NCBI GenBank assembly: GCA_023389575.1
Contig: JAEWEG010000069.1
Location: 1-51,649, forward strand
From: Chloroflexota bacterium
GTDB taxonomy: Bacteria; Chloroflexota; Chloroflexia; Thermomicrobiales; UBA6265
Direction of reading: 5' to 3'
DNA length: 51,649 bases
The notes beneath the pieces were generated by a model. That model saw nothing but the letters and a program-made list of their open reading frames with translations. It ran no database searches and had not been told where the DNA came from. Both the position numbers and the translations under genes were made by a program. The number at the start of each line of letters is the position of its first letter. The first letter of the stretch is position 1. Positions 31,858 through 41,011 of the stretch are shown here, piece after piece.

Positions 31858-33294
31858 TCAGTCCGTGGCGAACACGATGGTGGGAATGGTGTCTGGATCG
31901 AACTGGTCGATGCCATCCGGTCCAAGCCATTCGATCTGGTCGAGACAGGCCTGGCTTTCGCGTACCAGCCTGCCGGTGTCGATGCCAAGGGCCTGGGGCA
32001 GGAACTCCGATGTCTTCTCGATGCCGTCGCGCAGCAGGGCCACGGCGCCTCGCTGGTTGCCGTTCAGGGCGTGGTGGAACCCGACCCCGATCTGGAGGAT
32101 GCCCTGGTAGAGGCGACGAATCGGCCCGCGCTCGGCGTGCCATTCGGCCTCGATCTCCTCGTGCTGGGCGTGGAATTCCCCCTGGTTGAAGAGGGCGATG
32201 CCCTTCAGGATCCCGGCGGGTGGTGAAACGAGCGTGGTGGCCTGGTCGCCATCGTCGGCGGGCACGCCGTCGGGCGAGAATGGGAACACCGAGCGGATGA
32301 GCGGTTCGATGACCTTTCGCACGCGCTCCATGCCATCGGAGCCGCCGCCGAGCGGGCCCTCGATCATGATTGGGCCGCGATAGCCGCTGCCCGCGATGGC
32401 GCGGATAAGGGCGGACCACGGAAGGTCGCCATCGCCCGGGAGCAGGTGGCGCACGGTGGTGTCGTGGTTGCGGTAGTCGCTGATGTGCACGTTCACGAGC
32501 CGGTTGCCCATGGCCGCCAGCACCATGAACGGGTTGGCTCCCGCTTCCGCAGCCTGGAAGGGATCGAAGACGAAGCCGACCTGGTCGCGGGTGCCGATTT
32601 CCTCCAGGCGCAGCGCGAGATTGACCACGTTGCGCACCTGCGAGATGGCCCCGTACGAGACGTTCTCGATGCCCAGAGTGATGCCCGCCTCGCCACAGGT
32701 GATGGCGAGCATCCGGGCGAGCTCGATGAAGCGTTCCCAGCCCTCTTCGGTGGCGACCTGGTGACTATCCGGGCCGTGCCAGACGATGACACCGGCTCCG
32801 AGTTCGACCGCGCCCTCCACGGCCTGGCGGAAGAGCGTGTGGGCTTCTTCCACGCGGCGGCTGTAGCGGTCGAAGAAGGGATGCACCCGTGACAGCAGGT
32901 GCAGCGAGTGGACGCTGACCCCGGCCGCGCGGGCATTGGACGCCACCTGGCGGAGGAACGCGGGATCGTATTCGCCCTGGGTCTGGAGCATGACCTCCAT
33001 GGTGGAGATGCCGAGTTGCTGGGCGGCGAACGGCACGTTCTCGGTGAGGGTGTGTGGGTAGAACGCCCCGGTCGACGCGCCGAGTCGCACGGCGCGGAGA
33101 TGGGTGACACCGTCACCCTCGCCGGGGAGCGGCTCGTTGATCGGGCTGACGTTGAGGAGCCGGTCGATGGTGTCGTCAATGCCACCGGGAGCGGTGGTGA
33201 CTGGGGATTCCGCCTGTCGCTGGCGAGCTGGCCGGGCCGTGCGGGGCCGGAAGGGCAAGATGCGCGAAGCGGTGGGTTCCTGCGGGGTCGTCAC
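31858..33294 (-). CDS. Sugar-phosphate isomerase/AP-endonuclease-like TIM barrel fused to DUF309
   Basis: The 478-residue protein joins a TIM barrel of the xylose-isomerase-like superfamily (about 65-335) to a C-terminal DUF309 helical domain (about 362-457). Probable metal ligands are E210 (L-G-I-E-N-V), D244 (F-V-F-D-P-F), H270 (V-N-V-H-I-S-D) and E312 (I-M-I-E-G-P). DUF309 shows its signature L-F-N-Q-G-E-F-H-A-Q-H-E-E-I-E-A-E-W. GTG at 33294 was chosen because GGAGGAAGG lies seven bases upstream; in-frame ATGs at 33312 and 33378 lack such a site. The first 60 residues are disordered. Enzymatic substrate unknown. Confidence 0.85.
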   Translation of the reverse strand: MTTPQEPTASRILPFRPRTARPARQRQAESPVTTAPGGIDDTIDRLLNVSPINEPLPGEGDGVTHLRAVRLGASTGAFYPHTLTENVPFAAQQLGISTMEVMLQTQGEYDPAFLRQVASNARAAGVSVHSLHLLSRVHPFFDRYSRRVEEAHTLFRQAVEGAVELGAGVIVWHGPDSHQVATEEGWERFIELARMLAITCGEAGITLGIENVSYGAISQVRNVVNLALRLEEIGTRDQVGFVFDPFQAAEAGANPFMVLAAMGNRLVNVHISDYRNHDTTVRHLLPGDGDLPWSALIRAIAGSGYRGPIMIEGPLGGGSDGMERVRKVIEPLIRSVFPFSPDGVPADDGDQATTLVSPPAGILKGIALFNQGEFHAQHEEIEAEWHAERGPIRRLYQGILQIGVGFHHALNGNQRGAVALLRDGIEKTSEFLPQALGIDTGRLVRESQACLDQIEWLGPDGIDQFDPDTIPTIVFATD

Positions 33295-33669
33295 GAATGG
33301 GCCTTCCTCCATGGAATAGCCGCGGCGGGGAGGGGGCGCGGGCGTGATGGCCTGGCGCTGTTCCCCGGCGGGAAGCATGATCCTACCATCAACCTTTTGG
33401 GCAATATCAGATGTTCCCCACTGTCACGTAATGCGATTGGGAGTTGTGGCGCAAAAACCAGGAACTTGGGATCTTTGTCGCTCTCCGCCTATGGGAGGGC
33501 ATGATCGACCCGATACAGTGCATTGAACCGGATTTCCCGCGGCGACGTACACTTAAGGAAACCGATTGATCCAGCCGAGCGCTGGAATGGATGAGCGGCT
33601 TGCGAAAGCCGCGTTTGTTGCGCACACATGGTGGTGCACACGAAATTCGACCCGAGAGGACCAGACCAT
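33295..33669. promoter_or_regulatory. 375-base divergent intergenic region with a GNRA-loop hairpin
   Basis: The gap separates two divergent genes and must hold both promoters, but no convincing pair of boxes was found. Its clearest element is GCGGCTT (33595-33601), loop GCGA, AAGCCGC (33606-33612), followed by GTTTGTTG. This is a compact terminator-like hairpin 58 bases before the start of the rightward gene, so it would lie in that gene's leader. Confidence 0.5.
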
Positions 33670-34581
33670 ATGGCCCGTATGCCGAAACCGGCTTCTTCCC
33701 CGCTGAATCGTACCCGCCGGTTTACCCGACGCCAGGCCATGGCCATGGGTGGCGCCGCGCTGGCCGCGCCCATGGGCCTGCGGGCGATGCCGTCCGTGGC
33801 CCAGTCGTCGGGAGCGCTCTTTCCCGAGAACCGCGTGCTGCTGTACTACGGGTTCCCCGGCAACGAGAACAAGGGCATCCTGGGCGAGGCCGAGCCCGAG
33901 CAGGTGCTGGAATGGCTCCAGGAAGAGGCCGAGAACTACCGGGCGGCCGATCCCGACCGGCCACTGAAAATCGGGTTCGAGATGATCGCCTCGGTAGCGC
34001 AGAGCTGGGAAGGCGAGGACGGCAAGTACATTGCCGATGCCAGCCGCGAATTGCTCGACAAGTACACCGATTTCACCGAGCAGAACGATATCCTGCTGTT
34101 CTTCGACGTGCAGATGGGCTTCCGCGAGCCGAAGGAAGACTACGAAGGGCTCGAGGAGTGGCTGGCCAAGCCGCATGTGCACCTTGGCATCGATCCCGAG
34201 TTCCACATGCGCGAGGGCGAGCTACCAGGCCAACACATCGGACAGGTGACGGCCGAGGAAGTGACCGAGGCCCAGAACTGGCTGGTGGAGATCGCGGCCA
34301 AGTACAACGTGCCGCCGAAGACCCTCATCGTCCACCAGTTCCACCATTCGATGATCGAGGAGAAGGACCAGATCGAGCCGGTTGCCGGTGTTGACCTGGT
34401 GATCGACATGGACGGCTGGGGCTCGCCGGAGCTGAAGGCGGAGACCTACAACTTCGTGATCACCCAGGAGCCGATCGAGTATCACGGCATCAAGCTGTTC
34501 TACCCGCTCGACGATCCGTTGATGACGCCGGAGGAAGTGATCGCCCTGGATCCTTCGCCCGACCTGGTGATCTACCAGTAG
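33670..34581 (+). CDS. Tat-exported hypothetical protein
   Basis: The 303-residue protein has a twin-arginine-like signal R-R-F-T-R-R-Q-A-M-A-M-G-G-A-A-L-A-A-P-M-G. The mature part is acidic, with V-L-L-Y-Y-G-F-P-G-N-E-N-K-G-I-L-G, I-L-L-F-F-D-V-Q-M-G, H-V-H-L-G-I-D-P-E-F and G-V-D-L-V-I-D-M-D-G-W-G. The strand-helix alternation suggests a TIM-barrel-like secreted fold, possibly a glycan-acting enzyme, but no family is recognised. ATG at 33670 follows AGAGGA. A strong terminator follows the stop. Confidence 0.75.
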   Translation: MARMPKPASSPLNRTRRFTRRQAMAMGGAALAAPMGLRAMPSVAQSSGALFPENRVLLYYGFPGNENKGILGEAEPEQVLEWLQEEAENYRAADPDRPLKIGFEMIASVAQSWEGEDGKYIADASRELLDKYTDFTEQNDILLFFDVQMGFREPKEDYEGLEEWLAKPHVHLGIDPEFHMREGELPGQHIGQVTAEEVTEAQNWLVEIAAKYNVPPKTLIVHQFHHSMIEEKDQIEPVAGVDLVIDMDGWGSPELKAETYNFVITQEPIEYHGIKLFYPLDDPLMTPEEVIALDPSPDLVIYQ

Positions 34582-34632
34582 GCCAATGGGGCTTTTAGTG
34601 GGAGCGGGTCCCATGTTTGAGCCAGGCTGGAG

Positions 34633-34669
34633 CGGCCGTGGACGACATCGCGAGATGTCTCCACGGCCG
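34633..34669 (+). terminator. Intrinsic terminator
   Basis: CGGCCGTGGA (34633-34642) pairs with TCCACGGCCG (34660-34669). A further inner stem GACATC/GATGTC is capped by a GCGA tetraloop (34650-34653), with TTTGCGTT downstream. It ends the Tat-exported protein gene. Confidence 0.8.
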
Positions 34670-34755
34670 TTTGCGTTGATGGTTTCCGCGTGGCTGGGGC
34701 AGAATGTGCGCCACCGCCGGTCCTTACCGCCAGGACGGCGTGGAGGAACGGGATC

Positions 34756-36366
34756 ATGACGCTGACGCAGCAGGAAACCCAACCCCTCGTGCTGGACGAA
34801 CCGTTCGCGAGGGATGAGCCGACCGCCCGGGAGCGGACCCGGGCCACCGCATGGTGGGCGAGCATCCTGGCCATGCTATCCACGATGTTCGGCGTCGACC
34901 TACGATCTTTGGCGGTGTTCCGGATCGTGCTGGGGCTGGTGATGCTGTTCGACCTGCTTGGTCGCTGGTCGGACGTGGCGCTGCACTACAGCGACCGGGG
35001 CCTGCTTTCCCGCGAACAGGTGCTGGATACGCTCAACGTCTGGCGCTGGTCGCTCTATTTCGTGAATGGCACGACGGAATTCGCCTATCTCATGTTCGCG
35101 GTCTCGCTGGTGACCTGCCTGGCCGTGATCGTGGGGTATCGCACGCGGCTGGCGATGGCGGTGCTCTGGATCCTGCTGGTGTCGCTGCAGGTGCGCAATC
35201 CGCTGGTGCTGAGCGGGGCCGACTCCTTCCTGCGGTTGCTCATGTTCTGGGCCATGTTCCTGCCGGTGGGGGCGGTGTGGTCGTTGGACCAGCGCCTGGG
35301 GCGGAACACGCCCGCTCCCCAACCCTGGTACGTCTCGGTCGCGTCGGCCGCGCTGTTGCTGCAGATCGCCTTCGTCTACTTCTTTACGGCGCTGCTGAAA
35401 ACCGGGGACCAGTGGCGAAGTGATTTCACCGCGCTGCATTACGCGCTGGGCGCCAAGCAGCTCACCACACCGTTTGGTGACTGGGTTCACCAGTTTCCGG
35501 ACGTGATGCGCGTGCTTACCGCCTCCACGATGGTGATTGAGGTGGCGATGCCGATCATCGTCTTCGTTCCCTGGAAGAACGCTCGGATGCGTTGCGCCGG
35601 AATCGTGATGATCGTGGGCCTGCAGATCGGCATCATGCTCACCATGAACATCGGCATCTTCCCGTGGATCAGCACGCTGTGCATGGTCTGCTTCCTGCCG
35701 ACCGTGGTGTGGGACCGCGTGGTGGGTTGGACGAACCGCGTGGCGCGCGGGCGACTGCCAGGGCCGCGAGACCGGTGGCGAGGAATCTGGGGACGAGGAG
35801 CGGCCACCTCGGGCGAATCGTCGCGGGTGGTGCGGGCCAGCCTGTTCACCAACCTGTCGGCGGCGTTGCTGCTGGTGATCGTGCTGGGGTGGAACGTCGC
35901 GAGCGTGTCGTCCTACACCATGCCTCGCGAATCGCGGCCGGTGGTGTACGGCCTGGCGGTGTACCAGAAGTGGTCGATGTTCGCGCCGCGCCCTCCCCGC
36001 TCGACCCAGTGGTCGGTGATTGTTGGCACCCTGGAAGGCGGTCAGCAGGTCAATCTCCTGCCGGGACTGGTGGAAGGGGACATCGCCCGGGCCGTTCCAC
36101 TCAGTTGGGATCGGCCGGAGTACATCGGTGGCGATTATTACGGCAACAAGTACTGGCGAAAGTATTTCTCGGCGCTGGATGAGGATTCCCGCTCGGGGCC
36201 ACGCCGGAGTCTGGCCGGGTACCTGTGCCGGAACTGGAACGCCGAGCATGATGGGCCGATGGCGCTGGATACGGTGTCGCTGTATTCCGTCCTGGAACCA
36301 ACCGATCTGGAGGACGGCGACGATCCCCAGCGGCGAATCGAGCGTTCCACGCACACCTGCACCTGA
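34756..36366 (+). CDS. HTTM-domain membrane protein (vitamin K-dependent carboxylase-like)
   Basis: The 536-residue protein has about seven to nine membrane helices and the HTTM pattern: S-L-A-V-F-R-I-V-L-G-L-V-M-L-F-D-L at the first helix, L-L-M-F-W-A-M-F-L-P-V-G, and F-V-Y-F-F-T-A-L-L-K-T-G-D-Q-W. HTTM proteins are related to the gamma-glutamyl carboxylase membrane domain, though bacterial members often lack known activity. The C-terminal 130 residues form a soluble region ending H-T-C-T. GGAGGA lies just upstream of the ATG at 34756. Substrate unknown. Confidence 0.85.
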   Translation: MTLTQQETQPLVLDEPFARDEPTARERTRATAWWASILAMLSTMFGVDLRSLAVFRIVLGLVMLFDLLGRWSDVALHYSDRGLLSREQVLDTLNVWRWSLYFVNGTTEFAYLMFAVSLVTCLAVIVGYRTRLAMAVLWILLVSLQVRNPLVLSGADSFLRLLMFWAMFLPVGAVWSLDQRLGRNTPAPQPWYVSVASAALLLQIAFVYFFTALLKTGDQWRSDFTALHYALGAKQLTTPFGDWVHQFPDVMRVLTASTMVIEVAMPIIVFVPWKNARMRCAGIVMIVGLQIGIMLTMNIGIFPWISTLCMVCFLPTVVWDRVVGWTNRVARGRLPGPRDRWRGIWGRGAATSGESSRVVRASLFTNLSAALLLVIVLGWNVASVSSYTMPRESRPVVYGLAVYQKWSMFAPRPPRSTQWSVIVGTLEGGQQVNLLPGLVEGDIARAVPLSWDRPEYIGGDYYGNKYWRKYFSALDEDSRSGPRRSLAGYLCRNWNAEHDGPMALDTVSLYSVLEPTDLEDGDDPQRRIERSTHTCT

Positions 36367-36518
36367 GGAGGCGGCCCGGCCCGGTCCGGTGATGGAGCGG
36401 CCCAGGTGCCGCATGGGTCATTGGTCATGAACATTGATATTCGTGGCCGCATGCTTAAGATTGGCCGGGTCAGCATCCGTGAAAGGTGCCTCACGATACT
36501 GGAAAGAGAGAACCGTCC

Positions 36519-37058
36519 ATGACTGACCTGTTCCGCGTATCCCTCAAACGTTTGGCCCTCCTGACCCTGATCATGGGGTTTGCATTCTCAATCGGTGCCT
36601 CGGGCGCGTACGCACAGGAGCCCGATGGAGCCGACGCGGTGGATGCGGTTGATGCCGATGACACGGCCGACGCCGTGGACGCCGACGACACCGCCGATGC
36701 CGTGGACGCCGATGACACCGCCGACGCGGTGGATGCCGATGACACCGCCGATGCGGCGGACGACACGGCTGACGCGACGGATGACGCCGCTGACGATGTC
36801 GATGCAACCGACGACGCGGCCGATGCCGTTGATGCTGATGACGAAACTGACGACACCGCCGATACGGCGGACGACGCGACTGACGATGGAGCGGTTGATG
36901 ATGGCTCCGGCGACGATGGCGTCGCGGAACTCCCAAGTACTGGCCAGGGCTCTACGGCCCAGGACGGGAACGGCATGGAGATCATGATCCTGGGGGGCGT
37001 CGCGCTCGCCGTGATCGCGACCTTTGCCTGGACCAAGCGAAGCCAGCGCGCCAGCTAG
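36519..37058 (+). CDS. Acidic-repeat surface protein with LPxTG-like anchor
   Basis: The 179-residue protein has a signal peptide ending A-S-G-A-Y-A, then a very acidic repeat region. The nine-residue unit A-V-D-A-D-D-T-A-D occurs four times in tandem (about 40-78), followed by degenerate copies. The C-terminus is L-P-S-T-G (138-142), a spacer, a hydrophobic helix and the basic tail K-R-S-Q-R-A-S, the layout of a sortase sorting signal. It could be a covalently attached or merely membrane-held surface protein; no sortase gene is in the window. The repeat DNA is near-identical between units. Terminator downstream. Confidence 0.8.
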   Translation: MTDLFRVSLKRLALLTLIMGFAFSIGASGAYAQEPDGADAVDAVDADDTADAVDADDTADAVDADDTADAVDADDTADAADDTADATDDAADDVDATDDAADAVDADDETDDTADTADDATDDGAVDDGSGDDGVAELPSTGQGSTAQDGNGMEIMILGGVALAVIATFAWTKRSQRAS

Positions 37059-37094
37059 GTATCGACCGCACCCCACGCACTGCTGACAATCCGG

Positions 37095-37127
37095 AACGCC
37101 CCGGCGGGAACGTCTCGCCGGGGCGTT
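37095..37127 (+). terminator. Intrinsic terminator
   Basis: AACGCCCCGGCG (37095-37106) and CGCCGGGGCGTT (37116-37127) form a perfect 12-bp stem with a nine-base loop, followed by TCAATG. It lies 36 bases after the acidic-repeat gene. Confidence 0.75.
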
Positions 37128-37336
37128 TCAATGTTATGGACGATGTCCGCGCCAGCGAAAAAGGTGGATGGGTGTGATGTCCGTACATGGATGTCACGAG
37201 GTCATCCTCTACGTCTGACTCTGGTCGACACGGATTCCTCATGACAGGCTCCCCTTCGTGCCCGGATGGTAGGCTTAGCGGTCCGCGCGCGAGGCTGGTC
37301 GCGTGCTCTTTCATGCGTTCCACCCTGGATTTCCCG

Positions 37337-40300
37337 ATGGCGTCTCAGGCCAATCACGCCGAACAACCTGTTCCACGGCTTGCCCGGCTTGACCTGCATG
37401 GCTTCAAGAGCTTTGCCAACCGGACCGTGTTCGTGTTCGAGCCTGGCATCACCGCCGTGGTCGGGCCGAACGGCTCCGGCAAGTCGAACATCTCCGACGC
37501 CATTCGCTGGGTGCTCGGCGAAACGAGCCACAACGCCCTGCGCTCGAAGAAGACCGAGGACGTGATCTTCGCCGGTGGCCGCGGCAAGTCGCCGGCCGGG
37601 ATGGCCGAGGTCACCGTGACCTTCAACAACGAGGATCGCTGGCTGGACAGCGAGTTCACCGAGGTGACGGTGACGCGGAGGGCGTTCCGCGGCGGCGAGA
37701 ACCAGTATTTCCTGAACGGGCGGCGGGTGCGCCTGAAGGATGTGTCCCACCTCACGGCGTCGCTGGGCCAGAGCTACACGGTGGTTGGGCAGGGCCTGGT
37801 CGACGTCGCGCTGAGCCAGAAGGCAGAGGAGCGGCGTGGCCTGTTCGAGCACGCGGCCGACCTGGCGGGCCTGCGGATTCGCGTGGCCGAGGCCGAGCGC
37901 AACCTCAACGAGGCCGACGCCAACTCCAACCGGCTGAAAGACCTGCTGCTGGAACTGGGCCCGCGCCTAAAGTCGCTGGAGCGATCGGCCCGGCAGGCTC
38001 GCGAATACCAGGGATTGCGTGACCGACAGGCGTTTCTCCAGCGTGGCCATTACCGGCGCCTGCTGGAGGCCTCCAGCGCCCGGTTGACGACGGCCGAAAG
38101 CCTGATCGCGGGAGACAGGGCCGCCCTGGAGGAACTGCAAGCCACGCTCGATGGGCTGATCGCCGATCGGGTGGCCGCCCAGGAACAGCTTTCCACCGCC
38201 CGGGAGGCCCTGGCCAACCATGATGCCCGGCTCGCCACGATTCGCGAAGGGGCGCGGCGCGTGGGACACGAGCGCGATCTCGTGGTCGAGCGCCAGGCCG
38301 CGCTCGATCGCCGCCGGGAGGACATGCTGGATACCCAGGCGGGACTCGACGAGCAGGTGCTGAAGGTCGAGCGCGAACTCGAGCTGGTCAACGCCGGGTT
38401 GCTGGGACTGGTGGCCAGCGTCGACGAGGCGCGGGAAGCGGTCTCCAGCCTGCAATCGGCGTCGCAGGCGGATCGCCGGGCGCGAACCGACCTCGAGCAG
38501 GAAGCGGCGGGATTGGCCCGGGAGATTGGCCAGCAGGAGCGCATCGCCACCGACCTCGCCCAGAAACTGGCCCTGATCGAACAGAAGCGGGAAACGGCAT
38601 CGACCGAGGCGGAGCGGGTTGCCCGCGAGGCCGAAGAGCGCGCCGGCCGGATTACGCAACTCGAGGCGGAGATGGCGGCGTTCCAGGCCGAGGACGAGCG
38701 GATCACGGCCGCGATCGCCGGGTTGGATGAGCGGCTGGCGGCCATCGCCAGTGAGATCGACGGCCAGAAGGAGGCGATGACCGCCGCCACGACCGCCGTC
38801 GCCGATGCCGAGCGCCGGCTTGGGCAGGCGTCCAATCGCCTGGCGGTGCTTCAGCGCGTGCAGGAGGAAGGAACCGGTCTGCACGCCGGCGTGCGCCGTG
38901 TCATGCAGGCGCATCGTGAAGGGGGACTCACCGGCATTCGGGGAACCGTGGCCGAACTGATCGCGGTGGAGGCGCGATATGACACCGCGATCGAGGTGGC
39001 CCTGGGAGGGCACCTCCAGGATGTGGTGGTGGAACGTTGGGCCGACGCCGAGGCCGCGATTGCCCTGCTCAAGCAGGCGAAGGCCGGCCGCGCGACGTTC
39101 CAGCCGCTGGACACCCTGGCTCGGCGCGGCGAGCGCCCAGCGCCCCGCGAACTCGACCGCCTGGGTGGGGTGCATGGCATCGCCAGCGATCTCGTGCAAA
39201 GCGACGACGACATCGCCGTGGTGGTGCGCGCGCTGCTGGGGCGGTTCGTGGTGGTGGACGACCTTCCGGCGGCCCGGCAGGTGATGCGGGAGCTGCCCTC
39301 GGGCTGGAACGCCGTCACGCTGGGGGGTGAAATCGCTCGCTCGGGCGGATCGGTCACCGGTGGGTCGGCCGTGCGTGAGAGCGGCGTGCTTGGCCGGGAG
39401 CGAGACCTGCGAGAACTTCCAGACGAGATTCGCCGGTTCGAGAAGCAACGCGCCGAAGCCCAGACCCGGCAGGCAACGATCGCCTCTGGCGCCCAGGCGT
39501 TGCAGGATGAGCGAACACAGGTGCAGTCGGAGCGGGCCGGGCTCGTGGCGCAGGGGCGGGAGCGGGGCGGCCAGCGGGACCGGCTGCGAAACTGGTTGCG
39601 GGACCTGCGCCAGCAGCAGGAGGTCGCCGATCGGCGGACCCAGGCGGCGGGACAACAGCGGGACCAGTGGGGCGACGATCTCACGGAGGCGGCCGAGAAG
39701 CGGGAAGCGGTCGCCGCCACTCTCGCCGACCTGCGCGAACGTCATGAATCGATCCTGGCCCGTCTTTCCGGCATGCGGGAGGCGGCCAGCGAGGCCGAGG
39801 CGGGTCTCGCCACGGCCCAGCAGGAACTGGCGGCGCTCGAAGAGCGGCATCGCGCCGAGCAGCGCCGGGTGACGTCCCTGACCTCGCAGCGGGCGGGCCT
39901 GGCCGAGGAGATGAGCCTGCGGGCGAGCCGGCTGGCGGAACTCGATGGAGAGCGCACCGCGCTGGGCGGGCAACTCGAGCGCCTGGAGCGGGAGGTGGCC
40001 AGCCTCTCCGCGTCGGATACCACGGCCAGCGCCGGGAGGGCGCCGCTGGTGACCGCCCTGTCCACGGCGGAGGCGGCCGCGGCTCAACTGGAGACGGCCA
40101 TCGAGCGGGCGCGGCAGCATTTGGTGGAGCGCGAGCGCGGCATGAACCAGGGCAGCCTCGAAGTTGAGCGGGCGCGGTCGGAGATGTCCACCATCCAGCA
40201 ACGGATCGTGGACGATCTCGGGTTCGAGCGTCCGGAAGACCTGCTCACGGCTGAGGATCCACCCTATCCCGAGGACTGGGAACTCAGCGACGACCATGAG

Positions 40301-41011
40301 GCGGTTGAGCGCGAGATCACCCGCTTGCGCGACCGGCTGCGGCGCGTGGGCTATGCCGGTGACGATGTGGTGGAGGAGTTCGAGCGCGAATCGGCCCACT
40401 ACGAACACCTGACCACGCAACTGGACGATGTGTTGCAGGCGGCGGCATCCATTCGCCAGCTGCTGGCGGAACTCAACGAGACGATGCAGGCGCGGTTCGA
40501 GGAGACGTTCGAGAAGGTGTCGCTGGCGTTCACCGAGGCCTTCACGGTGCTGTTCGGTGGCGGCACCGCGCGCCTGGTGCTCACCAGCGACGACGAGACC
40601 GGCGCGCCGGGCGGCATTGACATTGTGGCCCAACCACCAGGCAAGCGACTCCAGAGCCTGGCGCTGCTCTCCGGTGGCGAACGGTCGCTGACGGCCGTGG
40701 CGCTGCTGTTCGCGATCCTGCGGGTGAATCCGACCCCGTTCGTGCTGCTCGATGAGGTGGACGCCGCGCTGGACGAGGCCAACGTGGTGCGGTTCCGCGA
40801 CGAGTTGCGGAAGCTGGCGAGCGAGACCCAGGCGATCGTGATCACCCACAACCGGGGTACCGTGGAGATCGCCGACACGCTCTATGGCGTGACGATGGGC
40901 GGCGATGGGGTGTCGCAGGTGCTCTCTATTCGGCTTGGCGACCTGCCGCTGGACGAGGATGTGGACGTGCGCGACCTTCCGGCCGTCACCGCTGGAGTGC
41001 CGGTTCGCTAA
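37337..41011 (+). CDS. smc: Chromosome segregation protein SMC
   Basis: The roughly 1224-residue protein shows the full SMC plan. The N-terminal ATPase lobe has Walker A GPNGSGKS (43-50), then a coiled coil. A hinge domain spans about 513-672 (from G-L-H-A-G-V-R-R-V-M to the G-G-S-V-T-G-G-S motif), followed by a second coiled coil. The C-terminal lobe has the signature L-S-G-G-E (1111-1115) and Walker B V-L-L-D-E-V-D (1136-1142). SMC dimers with ScpA/ScpB organise and separate chromosomes; scpA/scpB are not here. ATG 37313 is an alternative start eight codons earlier; neither has a good ribosome site. Its end overlaps the convergent antitoxin gene by four bases. Confidence 0.96.
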   Translation: MASQANHAEQPVPRLARLDLHGFKSFANRTVFVFEPGITAVVGPNGSGKSNISDAIRWVLGETSHNALRSKKTEDVIFAGGRGKSPAGMAEVTVTFNNEDRWLDSEFTEVTVTRRAFRGGENQYFLNGRRVRLKDVSHLTASLGQSYTVVGQGLVDVALSQKAEERRGLFEHAADLAGLRIRVAEAERNLNEADANSNRLKDLLLELGPRLKSLERSARQAREYQGLRDRQAFLQRGHYRRLLEASSARLTTAESLIAGDRAALEELQATLDGLIADRVAAQEQLSTAREALANHDARLATIREGARRVGHERDLVVERQAALDRRREDMLDTQAGLDEQVLKVERELELVNAGLLGLVASVDEAREAVSSLQSASQADRRARTDLEQEAAGLAREIGQQERIATDLAQKLALIEQKRETASTEAERVAREAEERAGRITQLEAEMAAFQAEDERITAAIAGLDERLAAIASEIDGQKEAMTAATTAVADAERRLGQASNRLAVLQRVQEEGTGLHAGVRRVMQAHREGGLTGIRGTVAELIAVEARYDTAIEVALGGHLQDVVVERWADAEAAIALLKQAKAGRATFQPLDTLARRGERPAPRELDRLGGVHGIASDLVQSDDDIAVVVRALLGRFVVVDDLPAARQVMRELPSGWNAVTLGGEIARSGGSVTGGSAVRESGVLGRERDLRELPDEIRRFEKQRAEAQTRQATIASGAQALQDERTQVQSERAGLVAQGRERGGQRDRLRNWLRDLRQQQEVADRRTQAAGQQRDQWGDDLTEAAEKREAVAATLADLRERHESILARLSGMREAASEAEAGLATAQQELAALEERHRAEQRRVTSLTSQRAGLAEEMSLRASRLAELDGERTALGGQLERLEREVASLSASDTTASAGRAPLVTALSTAEAAAAQLETAIERARQHLVERERGMNQGSLEVERARSEMSTIQQRIVDDLGFERPEDLLTAEDPPYPEDWELSDDHEAVEREITRLRDRLRRVGYAGDDVVEEFERESAHYEHLTTQLDDVLQAAASIRQLLAELNETMQARFEETFEKVSLAFTEAFTVLFGGGTARLVLTSDDETGAPGGIDIVAQPPGKRLQSLALLSGGERSLTAVALLFAILRVNPTPFVLLDEVDAALDEANVVRFRDELRKLASETQAIVITHNRGTVEIADTLYGVTMGGDGVSQVLSIRLGDLPLDEDVDVRDLPAVTAGVPVR

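Noticed and set aside
36640..36770. Regular repeats that might suggest a CRISPR array
   Set aside because: The repeats are in frame, without spacers, and encode the acidic A-V-D-A-D-D-T-A-D units.
37967..40849. A 960-codon open frame antisense to smc
   Set aside because: It mirrors the high-G+C codon pattern of smc and has no recognisable domain. smc motifs on the other strand are complete.
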